Assembly: GCF_015557635.1 (NCBI RefSeq)
Contig: NZ_JADNOP010000003.1
Span: 62,001-126,000, forward strand
DNA from: Fusicatenibacter saccharivorans
GTDB lineage: Bacteria > Bacillota > Clostridia > Lachnospirales > Lachnospiraceae
DNA length: 64,000 bases
Reading direction: 5' to 3'
Below the pieces are notes generated by a model. It was not told the DNA's origin and made no database searches. It saw only the letters and a program-made list of their open reading frames with translations. Below, one piece after another: positions 52,224 to 60,604 of the stretch. The translations under genes were made by a program, and so were the position numbers. Numbering within the stretch: the stretch's first letter is position 1; the number at the start of each line of letters is the position of its first letter.

Positions 52224-54083
52224 ATGAAGCAGGTGCAGAAACCGAAAAAACCCATAATTTTTTATTATGTGGTTGCGCTGATCGTCATTCTGCTGTTAAA
52301 TCTTCTGCTTTTCCCGAGACTTCTCGAGCCAAAGGTAACAGAAGTTGATTACGGAAAATTTTTGCAGATGGTAGATAACAACGAAATCAGCGAAGTCCAG
52401 ATCCAGTCAAATGAGATTATTTTCAGCGACAAATCAAGCCCGGCGAATTATTATAAGACGGGTGTGATGAATGATTACAAGCTGGTAGACCGTTTATATG
52501 AGGCAGGTATTACCGAATTTGGAACGCCGATCATAGAGCAGATGTCGCCGCTCATGGAATTTCTTTTAACATGGGTAATACCGATCGTTGTGATGGTTGC
52601 GCTCGGACAGTGGCTGATGAAACGCATGACGAGTAAGATGATGGGCGGCATGGGAAATGCGATGAGCTTTGGAAAGAGCAACGCCAAGGTTTATGTACAG
52701 TCCGAAACCGGCATTAAATTTGCAGATGTTGCCGGAGAGGATGAGGCAAAAGAAATTTTACAGGAGATTGTTGATTTCCTGCATAATCCAAAAAAATATG
52801 AAGAAATTGGTGCAAAAATGCCGAAAGGAGCACTGCTTGTCGGCCCTCCAGGAACCGGTAAAACGCTGCTTGCAAAGGCAGTAGCCGGAGAGGCAAATGT
52901 TCCGTTCTTCTCCATTTCCGGCTCCGAGTTCGTCGAGATGTTCGTCGGCATGGGAGCTGCAAAGGTGCGTGACCTGTTCCAGCAGGCAAACGAGAAAGCA
53001 CCGTGTATCGTCTTTATCGATGAGATCGATACCGTCGGCAAAAAACGTGACGGCGGCGGATTCTCCGGAAACGACGAGCGTGAGCAGACCCTGAACCAGC
53101 TGCTTGCCGAGATGGATGGATTCGATGGAAAGAAAGGCGTTGTCATTCTGGCAGCGACGAACCGTCCGGATTCCCTGGACCCGGCACTTCTTCGTCCGGG
53201 CCGTTTCGACCGCCGTGTGCCGGTTGAACTGCCTGACTTAAAAGGCCGTGAGGAAATCCTGAAAGTCCATGCGAAAAACATCCGCGTGGGCGACAATGTC
53301 GATTACAATGCGATCGCACGTATGGCATCCGGTGCTTCTGGTGCAGAACTTGCCAATATGATTAACGAGGCAGCACTCCGTGCCGTCCGTGATGGAAGAA
53401 AATTTGTCACCCAGGCGGATCTGGAGGAGAGCGTTGAGGTTGTCATCGCCGGATACCAGAAGAAGAATAAGATCATGACCGACAAAGAGAAACTGATCGT
53501 TTCCTACCACGAGGTCGGCCATGCACTCGTCGCAGCACTGCAGAGCCATTCCGCTCCGGTTACGAAGATCACCATTATCCCGCGTACGTCCGGCGCCCTC
53601 GGCTATACGATGCAGGTGGATGAAGATGAGCACAACCTGATGAGCCGCGAAGAGCTGGAAAACAAGATTGCAACGCTGACCGGCGGCCGTGTGGCAGAGG
53701 ATCTGGTGTTCCATTCCATCACGACAGGTGCTTCGAACGATATCGAGCAGGCAACGAAGGTGGCAAGATCCATGATCACCCGCTTCGGTATGAACGAGGA
53801 ATTTGGTATGGTTGCATTTGAGACGGTAACGAACCAGTACCTCGGCGGTGACACTTCCCTGGCATGCTCCGAATCGACAGCAGCACAGATTGATGAGAAG
53901 GTTGTTGCAGCAGTCAGAAAACAGTACGACAAAGCAGAGCAGCTCTTAAAAGATAACATGCCGAAACTCCACGAGCTGGCAAAATATCTGTATGAGAAAG
54001 AGACGATCACAGGTGATGAGTTTATGGAAATCCTGAATTTATCCCCGGATCAGCTTACGACAACGAGAATGGAAACAAACTAA
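52224..54083 (+). CDS. ftsH: ATP-dependent zinc metalloprotease FtsH
   Basis: 619 residues. Two membrane helices (12-30 and 113-130) enclose a small extracytoplasmic domain. The AAA+ module has Walker A GPPGTGKT (207-214), the substrate pore FVEMFVG, Walker B IVFIDEID, and the second region of homology with [12 protein letters not shown]. The protease module has the zinc site HEVGH (429-433). FtsH is a hexamer that pulls membrane and short-lived proteins into its chamber. The ATG follows AGGAGGGG. A tRNA-lysidine synthase or hpt gene, common neighbours in other Firmicutes, is not present. The 58-bp repeat and a terminator follow. Confidence 0.96.
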   Translation: MKQVQKPKKPIIFYYVVALIVILLLNLLLFPRLLEPKVTEVDYGKFLQMVDNNEISEVQIQSNEIIFSDKSSPANYYKTGVMNDYKLVDRLYEAGITEFGTPIIEQMSPLMEFLLTWVIPIVVMVALGQWLMKRMTSKMMGGMGNAMSFGKSNAKVYVQSETGIKFADVAGEDEAKEILQEIVDFLHNPKKYEEIGAKMPKGALLVGPPGTGKTLLAKAVAGEANVPFFSISGSEFVEMFVGMGAAKVRDLFQQANEKAPCIVFIDEIDTVGKKRDGGGFSGNDEREQTLNQLLAEMDGFDGKKGVVILAATNRPDSLDPALLRPGRFDRRVPVELPDLKGREEILKVHAKNIRVGDNVDYNAIARMASGASGAELANMINEAALRAVRDGRKFVTQADLEESVEVVIAGYQKKNKIMTDKEKLIVSYHEVGHALVAALQSHSAPVTKITIIPRTSGALGYTMQVDEDEHNLMSREELENKIATLTGGRVAEDLVFHSITTGASNDIEQATKVARSMITRFGMNEEFGMVAFETVTNQYLGGDTSLACSESTAAQIDEKVVAAVRKQYDKAEQLLKDNMPKLHELAKYLYEKETITGDEFMEILNLSPDQLTTTRMETN

Positions 54084-54112
54084 AAAGCGATAAAAGCAGA
54101 TGAGAATCCCGC

Positions 54113-54170
54113 GTTACTGTTCACCCAGCAGTGAAACACTTGCTGTTTCACTGCGTAAGAAAGTGATTCA
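54113..54170 (+). repeat. 58-bp dispersed repeat, copy 2
   Basis: Matches the reverse complement of 14712-14769 at 55 of 58 bases. It is flanked by direct copies of GAATCCCGCG (54104-54113 and 54172-54181), the second of which is the left arm of the ftsH terminator. The flanks look like a 10-bp target duplication, or like a duplicated terminator arm. Confidence 0.88.
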
Positions 54171-54171
54171 C

Positions 54172-54219
54172 GAATCCCGCGTTTCAAGGCGACTTCAGCC
54201 TTGCGCGGGATTCTTTCTT
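54172..54219 (+). terminator. Terminator of ftsH
   Basis: GAATCCCGCG (54172-54181) pairs with CGCGGGATTC (54204-54213), with an inner AAGGC/GCCTT pair and TTTCTT after it. Confidence 0.85.
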
Positions 54220-54229
54220 GTGCTATAAT
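54201..54229 (+). promoter_or_regulatory. Promoter of the proline-rich protein gene, nested in the ftsH terminator
   Basis: TTGCGC (54201-54206), a 17-base spacer and TATAAT (54224-54229) with an extended TGC. The -35 lies in the right arm of the terminator hairpin. Confidence 0.66.
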
Positions 54230-54302
54230 GCTGTAATGCGAAATTATGACACAAAAAGACAGATTTTTTAGGATAGATCAAGAGAACATAAGGAGAAACG
54301 CA

Positions 54303-56018
54303 ATGAAGAAAAAACAGGCATGGAAAGTGATGGGTGCTGTCCTTGCGGGCACACTGGTATTTTCCGATGCAGTTCCGCTCCGTGCCAGCGCATCGGCAGG
54401 AACGGAAAAAAGCGCAGTACAGAACGAAACTGTCTCCGGAACGGAGAACGGTACAGAGACAAAGACAAAACGGGCAGCCGTTTATGTGAATCTGAAAACC
54501 GGCGATGATACGGCAGACGGTACAACGGCAGAGACAGCAGTAAAAACCGTGGAAAAAGCACAGGAGCTTCTTGCAGCTGCAGCGGCAGAACTGCAGGCGG
54601 ACGGGAAAACAACCGAAAAAAACACTGCTGCAGATACCAGCAAAACGGCAGCGGAGGAAGCAGCAGAAAAATATCTGGTATTCGTCGGCATGGATGAAAA
54701 AGAGCTGGAAACGTATCGAAAGAAACAGCAGAAAACAGACTTCTGGGGAAGAGTAACAGATACCGTTTTTGCGGCAGATGAAATCGTGGTGACAGAAGCC
54801 GGATATGAGGCTGTTCTGGCAGCAGAAAAAGCAAAAGAAACGGTTTCGGAAACACCAACGCTTGCGCCGGGCGAGTCTCCGGCACCGGATGCGGCAGAAG
54901 ATACCGTAACACCGACTCCGGGTCCGACGGAAACGCCGGATGCAGAGCCGACCGCAGAACCAACGGTGACCCCGGACGCAGAGCCAACGGTAGAACCGAC
55001 GGAAACGCCGGACGCAGAGCCGACCGTAACGCCGGCGGAGGAACCAACGGCAACACCGACACCGGATGCGGACAACGGAGAAAATACAGAGGATACACCA
55101 ACGGCAGCGCCGACACCGGATGCGGAACCGACCGTAACGCCGGAAGTAACTCCGACGACAGCACCGGGCGAGAATACCGATGACAGTGAAAATCCGGAGA
55201 ATCCGGAAACTCCGGCAGAAGATCCAACCGTGACACCTGCCCCGGATGATACAGCAAAAGACGATCCTGCAGCAGATGATACAAACCAGGACGATACAAA
55301 CCAGGATAACCAGAACGGAACGGGAAATGATGCATCATCGGACCAGTGGAAACAGGATGAAAATCTGGATGACCTTGTAAAAGATGAAATTCAGAAAGAA
55401 AACGAAACCGTAAAAAATTTCGATGAAATTTCCAATCCATCCGGTACGGACAGCACAGAAGACGGCTATCTGATCTCCGATGTCTCTCTTTTGATCCATC
55501 CGATGGCAGTAAGTCTGTCCGGAAGCGTTGTATCAGAGGAGCAGACGGAAACAGCAGAAGCTGAGACGGCGGACGAAGGCGAGCATGAACTGCTTGCAGC
55601 TGCAGAGCAGAAATCCAACCTGAGTGCCGGTGAAATGACAGCAAGTGCAGCCGATGACGTAAGTACGCTGCGTGCCGCAGGAACGATCCTTGTAGGACCG
55701 GACAACTACGGAACGAATAAGACATCCACTCCGACTCCGACAGCCACACCGTCGAAGAGCAGCAGTAACAACAGCTCTTCCAATTCCAATACCGGAAGCA
55801 CAAAGATTCCGCAGAAGAAGACACAGACCACTGCAAGCATCCGCAGCATCCCGGTCAACACCGGCGATGAGACGATGGTGCTTCCGCTGGCGATCAGCTC
55901 CGCACTTTCTGCAGCCGTTATGTTCTGCATGGCATTCCTTCAGATGCAGGCGAAACGCGCAAAGAGCATGGCCGCATGGCTGGAATTCAAAAAGAATCAT
56001 CCGTTTGACGAAAAATAA
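54303..56018 (+). CDS. Secreted, proline/threonine-rich envelope protein with C-terminal anchor
   Basis: 571 residues. A signal peptide (KKKQAWKVMGAVLAGTLVF, cut near ASA about 30-33) is followed by an Ala/Glu-rich helical region (75-130). A long unstructured stretch (about 180-345) is built from imperfect TPDAEPTVTP and TPDAEPTVEPTE repeats, then a Ser/Asn-rich linker. Near the end SIPVNTGDE (515-523) is followed by one membrane helix (526-549) and a basic tail. NTGD plus helix plus positive tail looks like a sortase signal, but PVNTG does not fit LPxTG, so a plain membrane anchor is equally possible. Acidic and repeat-rich, it resembles wall-spanning stalks. The ATG follows AAGGAG. No known family. 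Confidence 0.7.
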   Translation: MKKKQAWKVMGAVLAGTLVFSDAVPLRASASAGTEKSAVQNETVSGTENGTETKTKRAAVYVNLKTGDDTADGTTAETAVKTVEKAQELLAAAAAELQADGKTTEKNTAADTSKTAAEEAAEKYLVFVGMDEKELETYRKKQQKTDFWGRVTDTVFAADEIVVTEAGYEAVLAAEKAKETVSETPTLAPGESPAPDAAEDTVTPTPGPTETPDAEPTAEPTVTPDAEPTVEPTETPDAEPTVTPAEEPTATPTPDADNGENTEDTPTAAPTPDAEPTVTPEVTPTTAPGENTDDSENPENPETPAEDPTVTPAPDDTAKDDPAADDTNQDDTNQDNQNGTGNDASSDQWKQDENLDDLVKDEIQKENETVKNFDEISNPSGTDSTEDGYLISDVSLLIHPMAVSLSGSVVSEEQTETAEAETADEGEHELLAAAEQKSNLSAGEMTASAADDVSTLRAAGTILVGPDNYGTNKTSTPTPTATPSKSSSNNSSSNSNTGSTKIPQKKTQTTASIRSIPVNTGDETMVLPLAISSALSAAVMFCMAFLQMQAKRAKSMAAWLEFKKNHPFDEK

Positions 56019-56079
56019 AGAAACAGGCATATCCGAAAAAGCCATTCCATACATTTACAGTATGGGAGGGCTTTTTCTT

Positions 56080-56472
56080 ATGGAAGAAAAGAAAACATGG
56101 GAGGTGGGTGCGGGCAGCGGGATCGGCTGGCTGAAGGCGCTTCTCGTTTCCTATCTGATCTCGGTGCTTCTTCTTTTGCTGCTGTCTTTCCTGCTCTGGA
56201 AATTTTCCTGGAAGGAAAGCTGGGTGCAGGCGGGCATTGTGGTGATCTATCTGGCATCAAGCTTTTCCGGCGGAAGAATGGCAGGAAACATGGCGGGAAA
56301 ACGGCGGTTTCTCTGGGGCATCTGCTTTGGAATCGTGTATTTTGCCATTCTGATCATCGTCTCCGCAGTCTTCCTGCCGGGCGGATTTGCCGGAGCCGGA
56401 AGACTTCTGTGGGCGGCAGCAGTCTGTGCCGTCGGCGGAATGGCAGGCGGAATGACGGCACACGGCAGATAA
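56080..56472 (+). CDS. TIGR04086-like small membrane protein
   Basis: 130 residues with four membrane helices (about 19-43, 48-64, 80-100 and 106-124) and Gly/Ala-rich turns (SSFSGGRMAGNMAGKRR, then GGMAGGMTA). It resembles the TIGR04086 family, which is regularly found next to the SCIFF peptide genes in Clostridia, as here. A role in peptide export or envelope work is therefore suggested by context but not shown. The ATG at 56080 follows GGGAGGG by nine bases. Confidence 0.78.
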   Translation: MEEKKTWEVGAGSGIGWLKALLVSYLISVLLLLLLSFLLWKFSWKESWVQAGIVVIYLASSFSGGRMAGNMAGKRRFLWGICFGIVYFAILIIVSAVFLPGGFAGAGRLLWAAAVCAVGGMAGGMTAHGR

Positions 56473-56529
56473 AAGCGGACAAAACAGAATATTTTTTCAA
56501 AAAACAGACTTTTAAATTTGAAAAACCTA

Positions 56530-56538
56530 TGCTATAAT
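56530..56538 (+). promoter_or_regulatory. Extended -10 promoter of the SCIFF gene
   Basis: TG-C-TATAAT lies 68 bases before the scfA start. No clear -35 is seen, which fits an extended -10 promoter. Confidence 0.55.
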
Positions 56539-56605
56539 GGGAAGAGCTAATGGCCGAAGACTATAAAAAAGTCGCGCGTCAACTACAATGAAGGAGGAAT
56601 GTGCC

Positions 56606-56746
56606 ATGAAACACATCAAAACTTTAAATACAAAAAGCTTACAGAACACTGTAAAAAAAGGTGGATGCGGTGAGTGCCAGACATCCTGCCAGTCCGCATG
56701 TAAGACTTCTTGCACCGTAGGCAACCAGAGCTGCGAGCATAAGTAA
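56606..56746 (+). CDS. scfA: SCIFF ranthipeptide precursor (six cysteines in forty-five residues)
   Basis: 46 residues. The leader MKHIKTLNTKSLQNTVKKGG is followed by a core with six cysteines (Cys21, 24, 28, 32, 36 and 43), the defining SCIFF pattern. Its maturase joins Cys side chains to other residues by thioether bonds. SCIFF is almost universal in Clostridia, but its biological role is unknown. A strong AAGGAGG lies eight bases before the ATG. The gene is too short for many gene callers. A terminator-like hairpin follows before the maturase gene. Confidence 0.95.
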   Translation: MKHIKTLNTKSLQNTVKKGGCGECQTSCQSACKTSCTVGNQSCEHK

Positions 56747-56773
56747 AAGTAATCCATAAGGACGAGTAAAAGG

Positions 56774-56816
56774 TGTTCCCAGAACCGGTTTCGCCGGATT
56801 TGGGAACATTCTTTTT
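56774..56816 (+). terminator. Attenuating terminator between scfA and scfB
   Basis: TGTTCCCA (56774-56781) pairs with TGGGAACA (56801-56808) over an inner AACCGG/CCGG-type stem, followed by TTCTTTTT. It should stop most transcripts after the precursor and let some reach the maturase. Confidence 0.78.
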
Positions 56817-56862
56817 GCCAGGCACATCAAAAAAAGAGAGAGTTATAGAAAGGAATACCACA

Positions 56863-58221
56863 GTGATACATTTATATAAAAGCAATGGCTTCAACATGGT
56901 GCTGGACGTCAACAGCGGTTCCGTCCATGTTGTGGATGACTGCGTATACGATGTCCTTTCCTGCATGAACGAAGGAAAAAATGCAGAAGAGACAGCAGAG
57001 GCGCTTAGCAGTAAATACGCCGAGCAGGACATCACCGAAGCCAGAGAAGAAATTCAGGAACTTGCAGACAACGGCATGCTCTTTACCAAAGATATCTACG
57101 AAAACGCAATCGATCAGTTTTCCAACCGTCCGACCGTCGTAAAAGCACTCTGCCTCCATATCGCACACGACTGCAATCTTGCCTGTCGTTACTGCTTCGC
57201 AGAAGAGGGCGAGTACCACGGAAGACGTGCGCTGATGTCCCTGGAAGTCGGCAAAAAAGCGCTTGATTTCCTGATCGCAAACTCCGGCAGCAGAAGAAAC
57301 CTCGAGGTAGATTTCTTCGGCGGTGAACCGCTGATGAACTGGGATGTTGTAAAACAGCTCGTAGCCTACGGAAGAGAGCAGGAGAAGTTACATAATAAGA
57401 ACTTCCGTTTCACCCTGACCACCAACGGTGTTCTCTTAAACGACGAGGTCATGGAGTTCTGCAATAAGGAGATGGGCAACGTCGTATTAAGTATCGACGG
57501 AAGAAAAGAAGTTCACGATCACATGCGTCCGTTCCGCAAAGGTGCCGGAAGCTACGATCTGATCGTGCCGAAATTCCAGAAATTCGCTGAACTCCGTCAT
57601 CAGGACAAATACTATGTGCGCGGAACCTTCACGCATTACAACACAGACTTTGCTGCCGACGTCCTCCATCTGGCAGACCTCGGCTTCAAACAGATCTCGG
57701 TGGAGCCTGTTGTAGCACCTCCGACCGAGGATTACGCGATCCGCGAGGAAGACCTTCCGGTGATTTTCGAACAGTACGACATTCTGGCAAGAGAGATGAT
57801 CAAGAGAGAAAAAGAAGGAAGAGGCTTCAATTTCTTCCATTTCATGATCGATCTGACCGGCGGACCATGTGTTTATAAACGTCTTTCCGGCTGCGGTTCC
57901 GGAACCGAGTACCTTGCGGTAACACCGTGGGGCGATTTCTATCCGTGCCACCAGTTCGTAGGACAGGAAGATTTCTGCCTCGGAAATGTTTACGAAGGCG
58001 TGAAAAAGACAGAAACTGTCAACGAATTCAAAAAATGCAACGTTTATTCCAAGAAGGAGTGCAGCCAGTGCTTTGCACGGTTCTACTGCAGCGGCGGATG
58101 CGCGGCAAACTCCTACAATTTCACAGGTAAGATCAACGATGTTTACGAGATCGGATGCAAGATGCAGCAGAAACGGATCGAGTGTGCATTGATGATAAAG
58201 GCAGCTCTGGCCGAAGATTAA
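56863..58221 (+). CDS. scfB: SCIFF radical SAM maturase (SPASM type)
   Basis: 452 residues. It holds an N-terminal leader-recognition region (about 1-80, RRE-like: NGFNMVLDVNSGSVHVVDD), a radical SAM barrel with C104-x3-C108-x2-C111 (CNLACRYCF), and a SPASM domain with auxiliary clusters (CGSGTEYLAVTPWGDFYPCH, then CSQCFARFYCSGGC). It makes thioether cross-links in ScfA. The start is a GTG at 56863 with AGAAAGGA eight bases upstream; an earlier in-frame ATG at 56773 lies inside the hairpin and is unlikely. secDF follows after 21 bases. Confidence 0.94.
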   Translation: MIHLYKSNGFNMVLDVNSGSVHVVDDCVYDVLSCMNEGKNAEETAEALSSKYAEQDITEAREEIQELADNGMLFTKDIYENAIDQFSNRPTVVKALCLHIAHDCNLACRYCFAEEGEYHGRRALMSLEVGKKALDFLIANSGSRRNLEVDFFGGEPLMNWDVVKQLVAYGREQEKLHNKNFRFTLTTNGVLLNDEVMEFCNKEMGNVVLSIDGRKEVHDHMRPFRKGAGSYDLIVPKFQKFAELRHQDKYYVRGTFTHYNTDFAADVLHLADLGFKQISVEPVVAPPTEDYAIREEDLPVIFEQYDILAREMIKREKEGRGFNFFHFMIDLTGGPCVYKRLSGCGSGTEYLAVTPWGDFYPCHQFVGQEDFCLGNVYEGVKKTETVNEFKKCNVYSKKECSQCFARFYCSGGCAANSYNFTGKINDVYEIGCKMQQKRIECALMIKAALAED

Positions 58222-58242
58222 AGAAAAGAGGAAAATCGCGAC

Positions 58243-60525
58243 ATGATGAAGAAGAAACAGAGTATCATCGCACTCGTCCTGGCAGCCATTGTAACAGTGC
58301 TTCTTGGATGGACGATGATCAAAGGATGGGGTCCTACCGGAACCGGTTCGATGAAGAACATCAACCTGGGTCTGGATCTGTCCGGCGGTGTCAGCATTAC
58401 CTATCAGGCCGTAAAGGACAACCCGACAGACGAAGAAATGTCAGATACCCGCTACAAGCTGGAACAGCGTGCGCAGCAGTACAGCGAAGAGGCACAGGTG
58501 TATCTGCAGGGCGACAACCGTATTACCATTGAAATCCCGGGTGCAACCGATGCAACCACCATTCTGGAAGAGATGGGTAAACCGGGAAGCCTGTATTTCA
58601 TCAAACAGACCAACGATGACGGAACAGAAAACTACACCTACGACAGCTCGACCGGCGAGTACGTTCTGAACGGAAAAACTATCGAAGAGCTCGAGGAGGA
58701 CGGCTCCGTCGTTCTGACCGGTAAAGATGTGGAGAGCGCAGAAGCTATGCATCAGCAGAACTCCACCACAAAAGCAACCGAGAGCGTCGTTCAGCTGAAA
58801 ATGACCGACGAAGGAAAACAGAAATTTGCAGACGCAACCCAGGAAGCCTACAGCGCAGGAAAGAGCATCGGTATCTACTATGATGAGAAATTCGTCAGTG
58901 TACCGAGTGTAAACGCTGTGATTTCCGATGGTACTGCAGTCATCTCCGGCGGAAACATGGACTGGGATGAAGCAACCAGCCTGGCATCCACCCTCCGTAT
59001 CGGTTCCCTTTCCCTGAAACTTGAGGAGATCAACTCCAGCGTCGTTGGAGCACAGCTTGGATCTGCAGCTGTTTCCACCAGCGTGAAAGCAGGAGCGATC
59101 GGCATTATCCTGATCATCATCTTCCTTGCAGTTGTATACCGCCTGCCTGGTATTGCAGCCGGATGGGCACTGCTCATTTACGTTGAGCTGAACCTGATTT
59201 CTTTAAATGCATTTGACCTGACCCTGACTCTGCCTGGTATCGCCGGTGTTATCCTGTCGATCGGTATGGCAGTCGATGCGAACGTTATCATCTACGCCCG
59301 TATCGAGGAGGAGATCGGTGCCGGAAAGACGGTTCATGCAGCAATCCGCGACGGATTCAAGAAGGCAGCTTCCGCCATCCTGGACGGAAACGTAACGACT
59401 CTGATTGCAGCAGCCGTTCTGTATGCACTCGCAAGCGGAAGTGTCCGCGGATTCGCCATGACACTTGCTCTTGGTATTGTTCTTTCCATGTTCAGCGCCA
59501 TGGTTGTTTCCAGACTGCTGGTCAACAGCCTGTACGGTATGGGACTGAAGGATGCGAAATACTACGGAACCAAGAAAGAGCGCAAGGGATTTCCATTTGT
59601 GGAAAAGAGAAAGATTTTCTTCACGATCTCCTGCATTCTGCTGCTTGCCGTTCCGGCCAGCATGATTTTCATGCATCAGACAAAGGGAAGCGCACTGAAC
59701 TTCAGCCTTGACTTCAAGGGCGGTACTTCCATCAACGTTCCGTTCAACGAGGATTACTCCATCGAAGAGCTGGACAAAGAGGTAGAGCCGGTTGTGGAAG
59801 GCGTGACAAAAGATTCCAATATTCAGATGACAAAGGTTGTCGGAGGCAACAATGTCATCATCAAAACACGTTCTCTGACTCTGGAAGAGCGTGAGCAGGT
59901 TTACCAGGCAATGGCAGACAATTTCGGTGTCGATACTTCTGAAATCACTTTCGACAACATTTCTTCTACTGTAAGTAAAGAGATGAGCCAGAATGCGATG
60001 AAAGCAGTTATCATCGCTGTAGTCTGCATGCTGCTGTACATCTGGATCCGTTTCCGCGACATCCGTTTTGCATCGAGTGCCATCCTTGCACTGATGCACG
60101 ATATCGCCATTGTATTCGGATTCTATGTGGTATCCCGTATTTCGGTCGGCAGCACCTTTATCGCGTGTATGCTGACGATCCTCGGCTATTCCATCAACAG
60201 TACGATCGTCATCTTCGACCGTATCCGTGAGAATCTGCCGGAGTTAAAGAGAGAGCCGATCGAGTCTCTGGTTGACCGCTGCATCACGGACACCCTGACC
60301 CGAAGCATTTACAGTTCCCTCACCACCTTTATCACCATCTTTGTTCTGTTCGTGATGGGAGTTTCTTCCATCCGCGACTTTGCAGCACCTCTGATGGTTG
60401 GTATCGTATGCGGAGCTTACACTTCTGTCTGCATCACAGGTGCCCTGTGGTATGTGATGAAGCACGTTGGAAAAAACAAATATGTGCCGTCCAAAGCAGT
60501 ACAGAATAAGACAAAAAATAAATAA
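58243..60525 (+). CDS. secDF: SecDF protein translocase accessory subunit (fused)
   Basis: 760 residues with twelve membrane helices: SecD first (residues 1-440, LGLDLSGGVSITYQ and the periplasmic P1 domain), then SecF (about 450-760, LNFSLDFKGGTSINV). The proton-path motifs are in GIAGVILSIGMAVDANVIIYARI and ILGYSINSTIVIFDRIREN. SecDF uses the ion gradient to pull proteins out after SecA. Fusion in one chain is found in Bacillus and some Clostridia, whereas many others have two genes. It follows scfB by 21 bases; the usual neighbour yajC is not seen here. Confidence 0.95.
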   Translation: MMKKKQSIIALVLAAIVTVLLGWTMIKGWGPTGTGSMKNINLGLDLSGGVSITYQAVKDNPTDEEMSDTRYKLEQRAQQYSEEAQVYLQGDNRITIEIPGATDATTILEEMGKPGSLYFIKQTNDDGTENYTYDSSTGEYVLNGKTIEELEEDGSVVLTGKDVESAEAMHQQNSTTKATESVVQLKMTDEGKQKFADATQEAYSAGKSIGIYYDEKFVSVPSVNAVISDGTAVISGGNMDWDEATSLASTLRIGSLSLKLEEINSSVVGAQLGSAAVSTSVKAGAIGIILIIIFLAVVYRLPGIAAGWALLIYVELNLISLNAFDLTLTLPGIAGVILSIGMAVDANVIIYARIEEEIGAGKTVHAAIRDGFKKAASAILDGNVTTLIAAAVLYALASGSVRGFAMTLALGIVLSMFSAMVVSRLLVNSLYGMGLKDAKYYGTKKERKGFPFVEKRKIFFTISCILLLAVPASMIFMHQTKGSALNFSLDFKGGTSINVPFNEDYSIEELDKEVEPVVEGVTKDSNIQMTKVVGGNNVIIKTRSLTLEEREQVYQAMADNFGVDTSEITFDNISSTVSKEMSQNAMKAVIIAVVCMLLYIWIRFRDIRFASSAILALMHDIAIVFGFYVVSRISVGSTFIACMLTILGYSINSTIVIFDRIRENLPELKREPIESLVDRCITDTLTRSIYSSLTTFITIFVLFVMGVSSIRDFAAPLMVGIVCGAYTSVCITGALWYVMKHVGKNKYVPSKAVQNKTKNK

Positions 60526-60548
60526 AAGCAGCAAAAACCATAAAAAGA

Positions 60549-60579
60549 GAAACGCCGGACCGGAAAAGTCCGGCGTTTC
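60549..60579 (+). terminator. Hairpin between secDF and recJ
   Basis: GAAACGCCGGAC (60549-60560) pairs perfectly with GTCCGGCGTTTC (60568-60579). No T-run follows. A second stem (TTTCCTG 60576-60582 with CAGGAAA 60587-60593) overlaps its right arm, so the two cannot form together. Confidence 0.65.
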
Positions 60580-60604
60580 CTGCTAACAGGAAAGAGGAGA
60601 ACAT

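Noticed and set aside
54268-55836. 522-codon open frame on the minus strand
   Set aside because: It is opposite the proline/threonine-rich gene, whose repetitive codons avoid stops on the other strand. It has no ribosome site and no sensible protein features.
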